From positions 682,001-746,000 of the forward strand of contig NZ_CP007215.2 of the NCBI RefSeq assembly GCF_000300455.3: a stretch of 64,000 bases of DNA, in the 5' to 3' direction. This DNA comes from Kosakonia sacchari SP1 (GTDB taxonomy: Bacteria > Pseudomonadota > Gammaproteobacteria > Enterobacterales > Enterobacteriaceae). The notes below the pieces were generated by a model, which was given only the letters and a program-made list of their open reading frames with translations, was not told the origin of the DNA and ran no database searches. Shown here piece by piece: positions 56,202-64,000 of this stretch (within the stretch, counting starts at the first letter, position 1; the number at the start of each line of letters is the position of its first letter). A program made the translations under genes and the position numbers.

Positions 56202-57743
56202 ATGTCTGTACAAAATGAAGGTGTCGCCACAGGCGAAAGCGTGGTTTTACAAGGCACGCAAGCGGGAGGTGTCTACGCCTCTTTATTCGAAAAGATCAAT
56301 CTGAACCCGGTAACAACGCTAAGCGCGCTGGATATCTGGCAGGATGCGCAGGCGATGTCCGATGCAACTGCCGATGAGCGTCTGACCGCTGGGATGCAGG
56401 TATTCCTTGAATGTTTGAAAAAGTCCGGTTCGAAAGTCGAAAAACTTGACCGCAATTTGATTGACCACCATATCGCAGAACTGGATTACCAGATTAGCCG
56501 TCAACTGGATGCGGTGATGCATCATGAGGCGTTTCAGGCAGTAGAAAGTCTGTGGTGTGGGCTGAAATCACTGGTGGATAAAACCGATTTTCGCCAGAAC
56601 GTCAAAATCGAACTGCTCGATCTCTCCAAAGACCATCTGCGCCAGGATTTTGAAGACAGCCCCGAAATTATCCAGAGCGGTTTATACAAACATACTTATA
56701 TTGATGAATATGACACGCCGGGCGGCGAGCCCATCGCCGCACTGATTTCCGCTTATGAGTTTGATGCTTCTGCGCAGGATGTCGCTTTGCTGCGCAATAT
56801 TTCGAAAGTGTCTGCCGCGGCCCACATGCCGTTTATTGGCTCTGCTGGACCGAAATTCTTCCTCAAGGACTCGATGGAGGACGTGGCGGCGATTAAAGAT
56901 ATTGGCAACTACTTTGACCGCGCGGAGTACATCAAGTGGAAATCCTTTCGCGAGACGGACGACGCCCGCTATATCGGTCTGGTGATGCCACGCGTACTTG
57001 GCCGCCTGCCATATGGCCCGGACACCGTACCGGTACGAAGCTTCAACTATGTGGAGGAAGTGAAAGGGCCGGATCACGATAAATACCTGTGGACCAACGC
57101 CTCGTTCGCCTTTGCCGCCAATATGGTACGCAGCTTTATCAATAACGGTTGGTGCGTACAAATTCGCGGCCCGCAGGCTGGCGGTGCGGTTCAGGATCTG
57201 CCTATTCACCTTTATGACCTCGGCACGGGCAACCAGGTAAAAATCCCCTCTGAAGTGATGATCCCGGAAACGCGTGAATTTGAGTTCGCCAATCTCGGCT
57301 TTATTCCCCTGTCGTATTACAAAAATCGCGATTACGCCTGTTTTTTCTCCGCTAACTCCACGCAGAAACCGGCGCTGTACGATACCGCTGACGCAACCGC
57401 CAATAGCCGTATCAATGCGCGCCTGCCGTATATCTTCCTGCTCTCGCGTATTGCGCATTACCTGAAGCTTATTCAACGCGAAAACATCGGCACCACCAAA
57501 GATCGCCGATTACTGGAACTTGAGCTGAACACCTGGGTGCGCAGCCTGGTCACCGAGATGACCGATCCGGGCGACGAGCTACAGGCTTCCCACCCGCTGC
57601 GTGATGCCAAAGTCGTGGTGGAAGATATTGACGACAATCCGGGATTCTTCCGCGTCAAACTCTATGCCATCCCGCATTTCCAGGTCGAAGGCATGGACGT
57701 CAATCTGTCACTGGTTTCCCAGATGCCGAAAGCGAAATCATAA
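56202..57743 (+). CDS. tssC: Type VI secretion sheath large subunit
   Basis: The 513-residue TssC/VipB is the larger sheath subunit whose contraction drives the Hcp tube. Recognised stretches are LDYQISRQLDAVMHHEAFQ, ESLWCGLKSLVDKTDFRQNV (in parts), MPRVLGRLPYGPDTVPV and LPIHLYDLGTGNQVKIPSE. AAGGAATGTTG precedes the start. It is 38 bases after tssB. Confidence 0.97.
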   Translation: MSVQNEGVATGESVVLQGTQAGGVYASLFEKINLNPVTTLSALDIWQDAQAMSDATADERLTAGMQVFLECLKKSGSKVEKLDRNLIDHHIAELDYQISRQLDAVMHHEAFQAVESLWCGLKSLVDKTDFRQNVKIELLDLSKDHLRQDFEDSPEIIQSGLYKHTYIDEYDTPGGEPIAALISAYEFDASAQDVALLRNISKVSAAAHMPFIGSAGPKFFLKDSMEDVAAIKDIGNYFDRAEYIKWKSFRETDDARYIGLVMPRVLGRLPYGPDTVPVRSFNYVEEVKGPDHDKYLWTNASFAFAANMVRSFINNGWCVQIRGPQAGGAVQDLPIHLYDLGTGNQVKIPSEVMIPETREFEFANLGFIPLSYYKNRDYACFFSANSTQKPALYDTADATANSRINARLPYIFLLSRIAHYLKLIQRENIGTTKDRRLLELELNTWVRSLVTEMTDPGDELQASHPLRDAKVVVEDIDDNPGFFRVKLYAIPHFQVEGMDVNLSLVSQMPKAKS

Positions 57744-57760
57744 GGTAAGCCAGGAAGCTG

Positions 57761-59101
57761 ATGAAAACGGAACAACCGTTATGGGGCAGGGGCATTATGG
57801 TTTCTCCCCAGCACTTCCAGCAACAGGCCGCGTATACGGCCTGGGCTGCGGAATGTATCGCCCAATTCGGCCTCGCTCACCCATGGGGGGTGATTGATGC
57901 CACTTTTGAACTGGAAGCACTAAAGCTGGGTCGTCTGCAGAGCCGCCACCTGCATATCCGCTTTCAGGACGGTACGCTGATTGATACAGACAATGCTGAC
58001 GCTCTACCATCTGCGCTGTCGCTTGAGGGCGAATCACATGAGGTGGTGGTGGTGCTGGCACTCCCTTTGTTGCGGGCCAATGGCGGCAATTGCCTAAAAC
58101 CTGATGGTGTGGCAGAGCGCCCGGTGCGCTATCGCCAGCGTTGGCGAGATGTTCGCAATACTTTCGGGGACGACACTCGTCAGATTGCGGTGATGCAGCC
58201 AGAACTGACGCTGCGTTTTGACCATCAGAACAACAGCGATTACCTAACCTGCCCGGTTGCGCGTCTTCGGCTGGATTCTCAGGGCGTCTGGGTACTGGAC
58301 GAAACCTTTCTCCCCCCACTCTTGGCCATTCAGGGCAGCCGTTGGCTGGTGAAACAACTGGAACAGTTGATAACCCAGTTGCGTGCTCGTCTGAGCCGTC
58401 TGATGGCCATGCGTCGTGAAAGTAATGAACGGATGGCTGATTTCGCGGTGGCCGACGTATCTCTATTCTGGTTGCTCAATGCACTGAATAGTGCCGAGCC
58501 TGTGCTGGCACAGTTTCAATGCAACCCGCAAAGCCCACCAGAGCGTCTGTATCCGGAGCTTGCCCGCCTGGCTGGAAGTTTATTGACGTTCTCGCTGGAG
58601 CATCAGGTGAGCGCTATTCCAGTCTGGCAGCACGAGCAACTGAATACGGTTTTCCCGCCGCTGTTTGACTTATTGAGTGATCTGCTGGAAGCCAGTCTGC
58701 CCTCGCGGGTGGTCTCGCTTGACTTTGAGTATGACGCACGTCTGCGTTTCTGGCAGGCCCGTCTGCATGACCCACGTCTGCGCGAAGGTGCTGATTACTA
58801 CCTCTCTGTGCGTTCACCGATGCCGGTGGCGCAATTGCAGGAGCAGTTCCCGCGTCAGTGCAAAGTGGGCAGTCCGGATCATGTCCGGGGCATCGTTAAT
58901 TCATCCCGTGTAGGGGTTCCTCTGACGCCTTTGCGTCACGTTCCTGCTGCCATTCCGTTGCGCCTGGAAAATCAGTATTTCAGCCTTGATATCTCTCATC
59001 CTCTGGCTGTGGAAATGCTCCAGAGTGGCTGCTGCATGTTTTATGTCCCGGGAATGCTCGGCGAACCTGAACTTGAACTCTTTGCGGTACTGAGAACATG
59101 A
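57761..59101 (+). CDS. tssK: Type VI secretion baseplate subunit TssK
   Basis: The 446-residue TssK links the baseplate to the membrane complex. It has WGRGIMVSPQHFQQQ at the N-terminus, RLDSQGVWVLDETFLPPLL and the C-terminal domain with QYFSLDISHPLAVEM. The GGAAG ribosome site precedes ATG 57761. Its TGA overlaps the tssL start as ATGA. Family length matches. Confidence 0.95.
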   Translation: MKTEQPLWGRGIMVSPQHFQQQAAYTAWAAECIAQFGLAHPWGVIDATFELEALKLGRLQSRHLHIRFQDGTLIDTDNADALPSALSLEGESHEVVVVLALPLLRANGGNCLKPDGVAERPVRYRQRWRDVRNTFGDDTRQIAVMQPELTLRFDHQNNSDYLTCPVARLRLDSQGVWVLDETFLPPLLAIQGSRWLVKQLEQLITQLRARLSRLMAMRRESNERMADFAVADVSLFWLLNALNSAEPVLAQFQCNPQSPPERLYPELARLAGSLLTFSLEHQVSAIPVWQHEQLNTVFPPLFDLLSDLLEASLPSRVVSLDFEYDARLRFWQARLHDPRLREGADYYLSVRSPMPVAQLQEQFPRQCKVGSPDHVRGIVNSSRVGVPLTPLRHVPAAIPLRLENQYFSLDISHPLAVEMLQSGCCMFYVPGMLGEPELELFAVLRT

Positions 59102-59787
59102 ATAAGCGTAAATGCGGTGGCGCCGCGTCCATTGATATTGATGAGCTGCTGCAGGACACCTGGCTGCAAGTCATTAGCCTGCGTTACGGCCCGCAGTTTC
59201 AGGAAGGCGAAGGCCGGATGCTGTGGGAGCGCTGTATCGCTGATGTGGAGCGCGTACAGCGTCAGCTTAAAGCGAGCGAACTTGATGAGGCCAGCTGTCT
59301 GCATATTCTCACTGCGCAATGTGCGCTGCTTGATGAGGCAGTCAAAAGCCGCGGTGTGGATGATGACGCTTGCGTGCAGTGGTATGACATTCCTCTGCAG
59401 GGGTATTTTCTCGGCACCATGGATGCTGGCGACACGCTGTGTGACCGGATGCGCGATGTGCTGCATGAACAGACACCCAACCATGCCGTCGTGACCTGCT
59501 TCCAGCGGGTAATGATGCTGGGATTCCTCGGCAGTTTTCGCTCACTAAACGATCCGGAGCGTCAGAAGCTCGTCAGCGCACTCAGCACACTTGTCACGCC
59601 CTTCAGCAATTCACCAACCCATCCTGTCTTGGCGGAAAGTTTTGCTGGCTGGAGGAGGGGCGGCTGGCTGACTTCGTGGCCTGTGTACATTTGCCTGAGT
59701 GTGATTGTGGTCGTGGCCATGTGGTGGGGGCTGAACCACTGGCTCGATCAACTGCTGATCTCCCTGTTGCCGGGGGGCGATAAATGA
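59098..59787 (+). CDS. tssL: Type VI secretion inner-membrane protein TssL (DotU)
   Basis: The 229-residue protein belongs to the DotU/IcmH family: helical cytoplasmic domain with DELLQDTWLQVISLRYG, CALLDEAVKSRG and MLGFLGSFRS, and one C-terminal membrane helix (about residues 195-215). It is part of the TssJLM membrane complex. It overlaps tssK by four bases and the next gene by four, showing tight coupling. Confidence 0.94.
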   Translation: MNKRKCGGAASIDIDELLQDTWLQVISLRYGPQFQEGEGRMLWERCIADVERVQRQLKASELDEASCLHILTAQCALLDEAVKSRGVDDDACVQWYDIPLQGYFLGTMDAGDTLCDRMRDVLHEQTPNHAVVTCFQRVMMLGFLGSFRSLNDPERQKLVSALSTLVTPFSNSPTHPVLAESFAGWRRGGWLTSWPVYICLSVIVVVAMWWGLNHWLDQLLISLLPGGDK

Positions 59788-61496
59788 GTCCTGCTCAACG
59801 GTACGGGCTCGCACTGTGGGCCGCCCTGCTAAGCGTCGTGGTCTGCCTGGTTTTTTTACCAGTGTCCAGGATGGTTGCTGTACTTGCTCTGCTGGCGATT
59901 CTGGGGGGGATCGCGGCGTTCTGGTTCGTCGCCAGCCGTCGTGCTGAATATGACGTCACCTCGTATCTGGATAACCTGCCGGACGCTACATACCGCCAGC
60001 CTGTGGTACTGGTTTGTGGCGATCTACCGCTGGCTTGGCCACAGCAGTCACAGGTACTAACCGTAACGCAGGGCTGCTGGATCCGCGTGGAGGATGACCA
60101 GGAGTTGGTACAGATGGTCCGCCAGGTACTATGGCAGCGCCCGCCCTGGGGGCGCCAACTTTCGGTGATGGTCTGTGTCTGCCCGCAGAAGCATGCTGAC
60201 AGCGAAGTGCTGACCAGTCGTCTGCTTGCCCTGCGCTGGCAAATCAGCCAATTGCGTAAGGAGACCGGGCATTCTGTACCGCTGGTGCTGAATGGCCAGA
60301 TTGGCAGCGCGATCATGAGTGACACGCTGTGGCAGCTGGCGATTGCGGGTGAAGAGGTGAGGGTCTGGCACGAGTCCTCCGGGCCCCGTTCGATTGCCGC
60401 ATGGGTCAGCACCTGCGGCGCGCCTGCGATGCAGCAGCAGGTGCTGATGAATAGCCTGATGAGCTGGTTTTATCAGCACGTTATTGCAGTATTTATGGAT
60501 GAGAACCCTGATGTCTCGCCCATTTCGCCCACTGCTGTTTTATGGGGCATGGGGCCCATTCTTACCGGGAACCTGGCCTCTTCAGCCTGGACCGTGTGGT
60601 TATCTCGTCACACCGCCATGCAGCAAGTGACTGGCTGGCAGCCGGTGGAGGCTGACAGTACGGTGGCATCGCCATTGCCGGATTTCGTTCTGCCGCTGTT
60701 GCCGGAAGGGAAGGGATTAACCTCGCGGGACAAGGCCTTGCGGTGCGCGCTGAACCTTTTCACGCTTGCGGCTATTGCCGCCCTGCTCAGCAGCGGCTGG
60801 AATAATTGCCAGTTGCTCCACCGTGTGAGCTTCGATATAGCCCATTACAACCAACTCTCCATGGTTGATTACGGCCCGAAAGCGGATGCCGTTGCGGTCC
60901 TGCGTGACGACGCGGCCCAACTGGATGGCTGGGCGCGTAATGGCGTACCAGCCCGAATGAGCCTTGGTTTGTATCAGGGAGAGCGACTGCGCATTACGGT
61001 GCTGGAAGCAATTCGTTCGTATGTCCCGCCGCCATCACCTCCTGAATCTCAACCGAAAGCAGAACCGGTACCGAAAATTATCCGCCTCGACAGCATGTCG
61101 CTATTCGACTCGGGTCAGTCTGACCTCAAGCCTGGCTCTACCAAACTGCTGGTCAACTCCCTGGTCGGAATCAAGGCCAAACCGGGCTGGCTGATTGTCG
61201 TGGCAGGGCATACCGATAACACCGGCGATTCTGGGCTTAACCAAACGCTCTCGATGAAACGTGCCGAAGCAGTACGTGACTGGATGCGTGACACCGGTGA
61301 CGTACCGGAAAGCTGTTTTGCGGTGCAGGGTTATGGCGCAAGTCGCCCGATCGCAACCAACGACACCCCGGAAGGGCGCGCGCGCAACCGCCGTGTCGAA
61401 ATCAGTCTGGTACCGCAGGTCGATGCCTGCCAGTTACCGGGCAAACCCTCAGCGTCATCACAGGATGATGGCGCATCACAACACAATGGAGAGTAA
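59784..61496 (+). CDS. T6SS-associated OmpA-domain membrane protein (TagL-like)
   Basis: The 570-residue protein has two N-terminal hydrophobic helices (about 8-27 and 28-48), a large soluble part, another hydrophobic segment near 325-342, and a C-terminal OmpA-type peptidoglycan-binding domain (about 430-550: LFDSGQSDLKPGSTKLL, VAGHTDNTGDS, RAEAVRDWM, YGASRPIATNDT and RARNRRVEI). Such proteins anchor the T6SS membrane complex to the cell wall, like TagL in enteroaggregative E. coli. It is translationally coupled to tssL. The central region is typical of enterobacterial T6SS loci but has no established function. Confidence 0.85.
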   Translation: MSPAQRYGLALWAALLSVVVCLVFLPVSRMVAVLALLAILGGIAAFWFVASRRAEYDVTSYLDNLPDATYRQPVVLVCGDLPLAWPQQSQVLTVTQGCWIRVEDDQELVQMVRQVLWQRPPWGRQLSVMVCVCPQKHADSEVLTSRLLALRWQISQLRKETGHSVPLVLNGQIGSAIMSDTLWQLAIAGEEVRVWHESSGPRSIAAWVSTCGAPAMQQQVLMNSLMSWFYQHVIAVFMDENPDVSPISPTAVLWGMGPILTGNLASSAWTVWLSRHTAMQQVTGWQPVEADSTVASPLPDFVLPLLPEGKGLTSRDKALRCALNLFTLAAIAALLSSGWNNCQLLHRVSFDIAHYNQLSMVDYGPKADAVAVLRDDAAQLDGWARNGVPARMSLGLYQGERLRITVLEAIRSYVPPPSPPESQPKAEPVPKIIRLDSMSLFDSGQSDLKPGSTKLLVNSLVGIKAKPGWLIVVAGHTDNTGDSGLNQTLSMKRAEAVRDWMRDTGDVPESCFAVQGYGASRPIATNDTPEGRARNRRVEISLVPQVDACQLPGKPSASSQDDGASQHNGE

Positions 61497-61500
61497 TTCC

Positions 61501-61992
61501 ATGGCAATTCCTGTTTATCTTTGGCTGAAAGACGACGGCGGTGCGGACATCAAAGGGTCTGTGGACGTCCAGGATCGCGAAGGCAGCATTGAAGTCGTTG
61601 CACAGCAGCACAACCTGTACATCCCGACTGACAACAACACCGGCAAGCTGACCGGTACCCGTATCCACACCCCATTCCTGTTCACTAAGGAAATCGATTC
61701 TTCCAGCCCGTACCTGTACAAAGCGGTGACGACCGGCCAGACCCTGAAGTCTGCGGAATTCAAGTGGTACAAAATCAACGACGCGGGCCAGGAAGTGGAG
61801 TACTTCAACACCAAACTGGAAAACGTGAAAGTGGTGAAAGTGAATCCGGTGATGCACGACATCAAAGACCCTTCTTACGAGAAGCACAACCACCTCGAGC
61901 AGATCGAACTGCGCTACGAAAAAATCACCTGGACCTACAAAGACGGCAACATCATACATTCCGATTCCTGGAACGAACGCGCCACCGCGTAA
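61501..61992 (+). CDS. hcp: Type VI secretion tube protein Hcp
   Basis: The 163-residue Hcp forms the hexameric rings of the injected tube. Sequence: MAIPVYLWLKDDGGADIKG at the N-terminus, YKAVTTGQTLKSAEFKWY and IELRYEKITWTYKDGNI. The ATG at 61501 follows ATGGAGAGTAATTCC, four bases after the preceding stop; the longer frame upstream lies within the OmpA-domain gene. Codon choice is visibly biased to C-ending codons, a sign of high expression, consistent with an abundant structural protein. A terminator follows. Confidence 0.97.
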   Translation: MAIPVYLWLKDDGGADIKGSVDVQDREGSIEVVAQQHNLYIPTDNNTGKLTGTRIHTPFLFTKEIDSSSPYLYKAVTTGQTLKSAEFKWYKINDAGQEVEYFNTKLENVKVVKVNPVMHDIKDPSYEKHNHLEQIELRYEKITWTYKDGNIIHSDSWNERATA

Positions 61993-61999
61993 GTCGCAT

Positions 62000-62030
62000 G
62001 CGGGCAGTCCCCCTGTCCGCTTTTTCTTTT
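62000..62030 (+). terminator. Terminator between hcp and tssH
   Basis: GCGGGCAG (62000-62007) and CTGTCCGC (62013-62020) form an 8-bp stem with one wobble and a five-base loop, followed by TTTTTCTTTT. It lies inside the T6SS operon and would lower tssH expression relative to hcp. Confidence 0.8.
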
Positions 62031-62168
62031 TTGCTGAATGTCTGCCGTCGCGGGCTTTCAGCAAAGAATCGCACAATTTGCCTGCCTGACCTGATGCGCT
62101 TTGGGTTCCTTGTCAAAAGGGAAAGCGATGGGCGGTAGCGTACCCGGCACAACCTAAGAGAGAAAAAA

Positions 62169-64000
62169 ATGGAAAACTCAGCCGCCCTGTTACGTCGCCT
62201 TAATCCTTACTGCGCCCGTGCGCTGGAAGGGGCTGCCTCCCTGTGCCAGACCCGTGCCCATGCGGAAATTTTGCCGGAACACTGGTTGCTGAAACTGCTG
62301 GAGCAGGGCGAAGGTGATCTCACAGTACTGGCGCGTCGTTACGAGTGGGATATGGACAGCATGTGGCAGGCGCTGCTGGGCTGGCTGGACAGGCTTCCGC
62401 GCTCGGTACGCAGCCGGCCGCAACTAGCGAACTCTCTCAACATGTTGCTGAAACAGGCATGGATGATTGCGTCGTTGCAGGGCGAAGCACAAATCCGCAG
62501 CCTGCATCTGCTGATTGCGCTGGTTGAAAGCCCGACGCTGATTCATTGCGATGGCCTGTGGCCCATGCTAACGCTGGGTCAGAGCCAGCTTGAGCGCCTG
62601 CGCCCGCTGCTGGATGCACAGTCTGACGAACGCCCGGAAGTGCAGCAGGAAGCAGAACTGGCCCAGAGCCATGGCGGCGATGTGGAGTTTGTCGGACGTC
62701 CTGTCGGCGCAGAGGCAAAAGAGGGGGAACTCAGCGCGGCGTTACAGAACGCGCTGGATAAATTCACCCTCGACGTCACCGCCAAAGCGAAAGCGGGCAA
62801 AATCGATCCGGTGTTTGGTCGCGATACTGAAATCCGCCAGATGGTGGACATTCTCTCCCGTCGTCGTAAAAACAACCCGATTCTGGTCGGTGAGCCGGGT
62901 GTCGGAAAAACCGCGCTGGTCGAAGGTCTCGCGCTGCGCATTGCCGAAGGCAACGTGTCTGCATCACTCAAACCTGTCGTTCTGCGTACCCTCGATCTTG
63001 GGTTGTTGCAGGCGGGCGCAGGCGTGAAGGGCGAATTTGAACAGCGCCTGAAAAATGTTATCGACGCCGTGCAGCAGTCGCCGGTGCCGATTCTGCTGTT
63101 TATCGACGAAGCACATACCATCATTGGCGCGGGCAACCATGCAGGTGGCGCGGATGCTGCAAATCTGCTGAAACCCGCGCTGGCGCGTGGCGAACTGCGT
63201 ACCATCGCCGCCACTACCTGGTCCGAATACAAACAATACTTCGAACGCGATGCCGCGCTGGAACGCCGTTTCCAGATGGTAAAAGTGGACGAACCGGACG
63301 ACGATACCGCCTGTCTGATGTTGCGCGGTCTGAAATCCCGCTACGCCGAACACCATAGCGTGCATATCACTGACGATGCCGTGCGCGCCGCTGTCACGCT
63401 GTCGCGTCGCTATCTGACGGGCCGTCAACTGCCGGACAAAGCCGTTGACCTGCTCGATACCGCTAGCGCCCGCGTACGCATGAGCCTCGACACTGTGCCG
63501 GAACAACTGACTCACCTCCGCTCGCAAATTACAGCGCTTGAAATGGAGAAGCAGGCGCTGCTGGAAGACATCGCCATCGGGAATCAGAACCTCGGTGAAC
63601 GCCTGACGGCGATTGAGCAGGAACACGTACATCTGACTGCTGAACTCGACGAACTGGAGACCCGGTACGATCAGGCGCTGAAACTCACCGAACAACTGCT
63701 GGCGAGCCGCCAGGACATCTCCCGCCAGAGTGAAATCTGCACGCTGCAGCAGGAGCTGAGCGGCATTCAGCACAACAATCCGCTGCTCTCCGTGGATGTG
63801 GATGTGCGTACCGTCGCTAACGTGATTGCCGACTGGACAGGTGTGCCACTCTCTTCGCTGATGAAAGACGAGCAGACCGAACTGCTGAACCTGGAAGATG
63901 AAATCGGCAAACGTGTGGTCGGGCAGGATGCCGCGCTCACCGCCATCGCGCAACGCCTGCGCGCAGCGAAAACAGGCCTCACTTCCGAAAACGGTCCGCA
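62169..64000 (+). CDS. tssH: Type VI secretion ATPase TssH (ClpV), partial
   Basis: The frame begins with ATG 62169 after AAGAGAG and is open to the window end, 610 codons visible. It is an AAA+ ClpB-like unfoldase that disassembles contracted sheaths. Seen are the N-terminal repeat domain (residues 1-155), first ATPase Walker A GEPGVGKT (about 240), Walker B LLFIDEAH, ALERRFQMVKVDEP, the coiled-coil middle region (about 440-530) and the start of the second ATPase domain (LEDEIGKRVVGQDAAL). The rest, including the second Walker site, lies beyond the window, as do tssM, vgrG and further T6SS genes. Confidence 0.97.
   Translation, partial: MENSAALLRRLNPYCARALEGAASLCQTRAHAEILPEHWLLKLLEQGEGDLTVLARRYEWDMDSMWQALLGWLDRLPRSVRSRPQLANSLNMLLKQAWMIASLQGEAQIRSLHLLIALVESPTLIHCDGLWPMLTLGQSQLERLRPLLDAQSDERPEVQQEAELAQSHGGDVEFVGRPVGAEAKEGELSAALQNALDKFTLDVTAKAKAGKIDPVFGRDTEIRQMVDILSRRRKNNPILVGEPGVGKTALVEGLALRIAEGNVSASLKPVVLRTLDLGLLQAGAGVKGEFEQRLKNVIDAVQQSPVPILLFIDEAHTIIGAGNHAGGADAANLLKPALARGELRTIAATTWSEYKQYFERDAALERRFQMVKVDEPDDDTACLMLRGLKSRYAEHHSVHITDDAVRAAVTLSRRYLTGRQLPDKAVDLLDTASARVRMSLDTVPEQLTHLRSQITALEMEKQALLEDIAIGNQNLGERLTAIEQEHVHLTAELDELETRYDQALKLTEQLLASRQDISRQSEICTLQQELSGIQHNNPLLSVDVDVRTVANVIADWTGVPLSSLMKDEQTELLNLEDEIGKRVVGQDAALTAIAQRLRAAKTGLTSENGP

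Noticed and set aside
62964-63953. 329-codon open frame on the minus strand inside tssH
   Set aside because: It is a shadow of the AAA+ ATPase coding frame and has no ribosome site or recognisable domain.

Overview
The window reads as chromosome of a plant-associated member of the Enterobacteriaceae, most like Kosakonia, Phytobacter or Enterobacter. The backbone follows the Escherichia coli order yghA / yqhA / yghZ / yghX / yghW / hybOABCDEFG / yghU, the bud (2,3-butanediol) operon is typical of the Enterobacter-Klebsiella group, and accessory genes for pectin de-esterification, iron capture, a nonribosomal peptide and type VI secretion are added. The genus is an inference from gene content; no rRNA or tRNA gene was seen.

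Layout. (1) 1-18.1 kb: ygh/hyb region. The hydrogenase-2 operon is complete (small subunit, ferredoxin, membrane anchor, large subunit, protease and three maturation chaperones), but hybA carries a one-base frameshift in its Tat signal sequence as read here. Several genes absent from the E. coli order are inserted: three unknown genes near 0.9-2.3 kb, a chemoreceptor with a FliA-type promoter, and a diguanylate cyclase/FucR-like pair. (2) 18.5-26.0 kb: iron uptake, an IutA-type receptor without aerobactin genes and an FbpABC/SfuABC ferric-iron ABC transporter, each with a Fur-box-like sequence. (3) 26.2-28.9 kb: paeY-pemA, exported pectin acetyl- and methylesterases. (4) 29.0-30.8 kb: a flavin reductase divergent from a yeaR-yoaG-yeaR operon in which the YoaG protein is internally duplicated. 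(5) 30.9-35.1 kb: budR divergent from budABC. (6) 35.2-39.0 kb: two SAM methyltransferases, one behind a strong NsrR-like operator, then several very small reading frames, one translationally coupled to a GPH-family sugar transporter. (7) 39.5-45.0 kb: an orphan PstS and a 1291-residue filamentous-haemagglutinin-like exoprotein without a visible TpsB. (8) 45.0-54.6 kb: a phosphopantetheinyl transferase and a 2686-residue two-module NRPS (C-A-T-C-A-T-TE-TE). Its first adenylation domain has a clear threonine code, and its second shows signs of a recombinational swap of the specificity core. (9) 54.7-64.0 kb: a winged-helix-like gene, then a type VI secretion operon tssB-tssC-tssK-tssL-tagL-like-hcp-tssH, the last cut by the window end.

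Together these suggest a fermentative, plant-colonising bacterium that can oxidise or evolve H2, make butanediol, sense chemical gradients, de-esterify pectin, scavenge iron, respond to nitric oxide, and compete through a secreted peptide and a T6SS. The most unusual items are the NRPS with tandem thioesterases and a swapped A-domain core, the duplicated YoaG operon, the NsrR-controlled methyltransferase, and the coupled micro-ORFs before the transporter.
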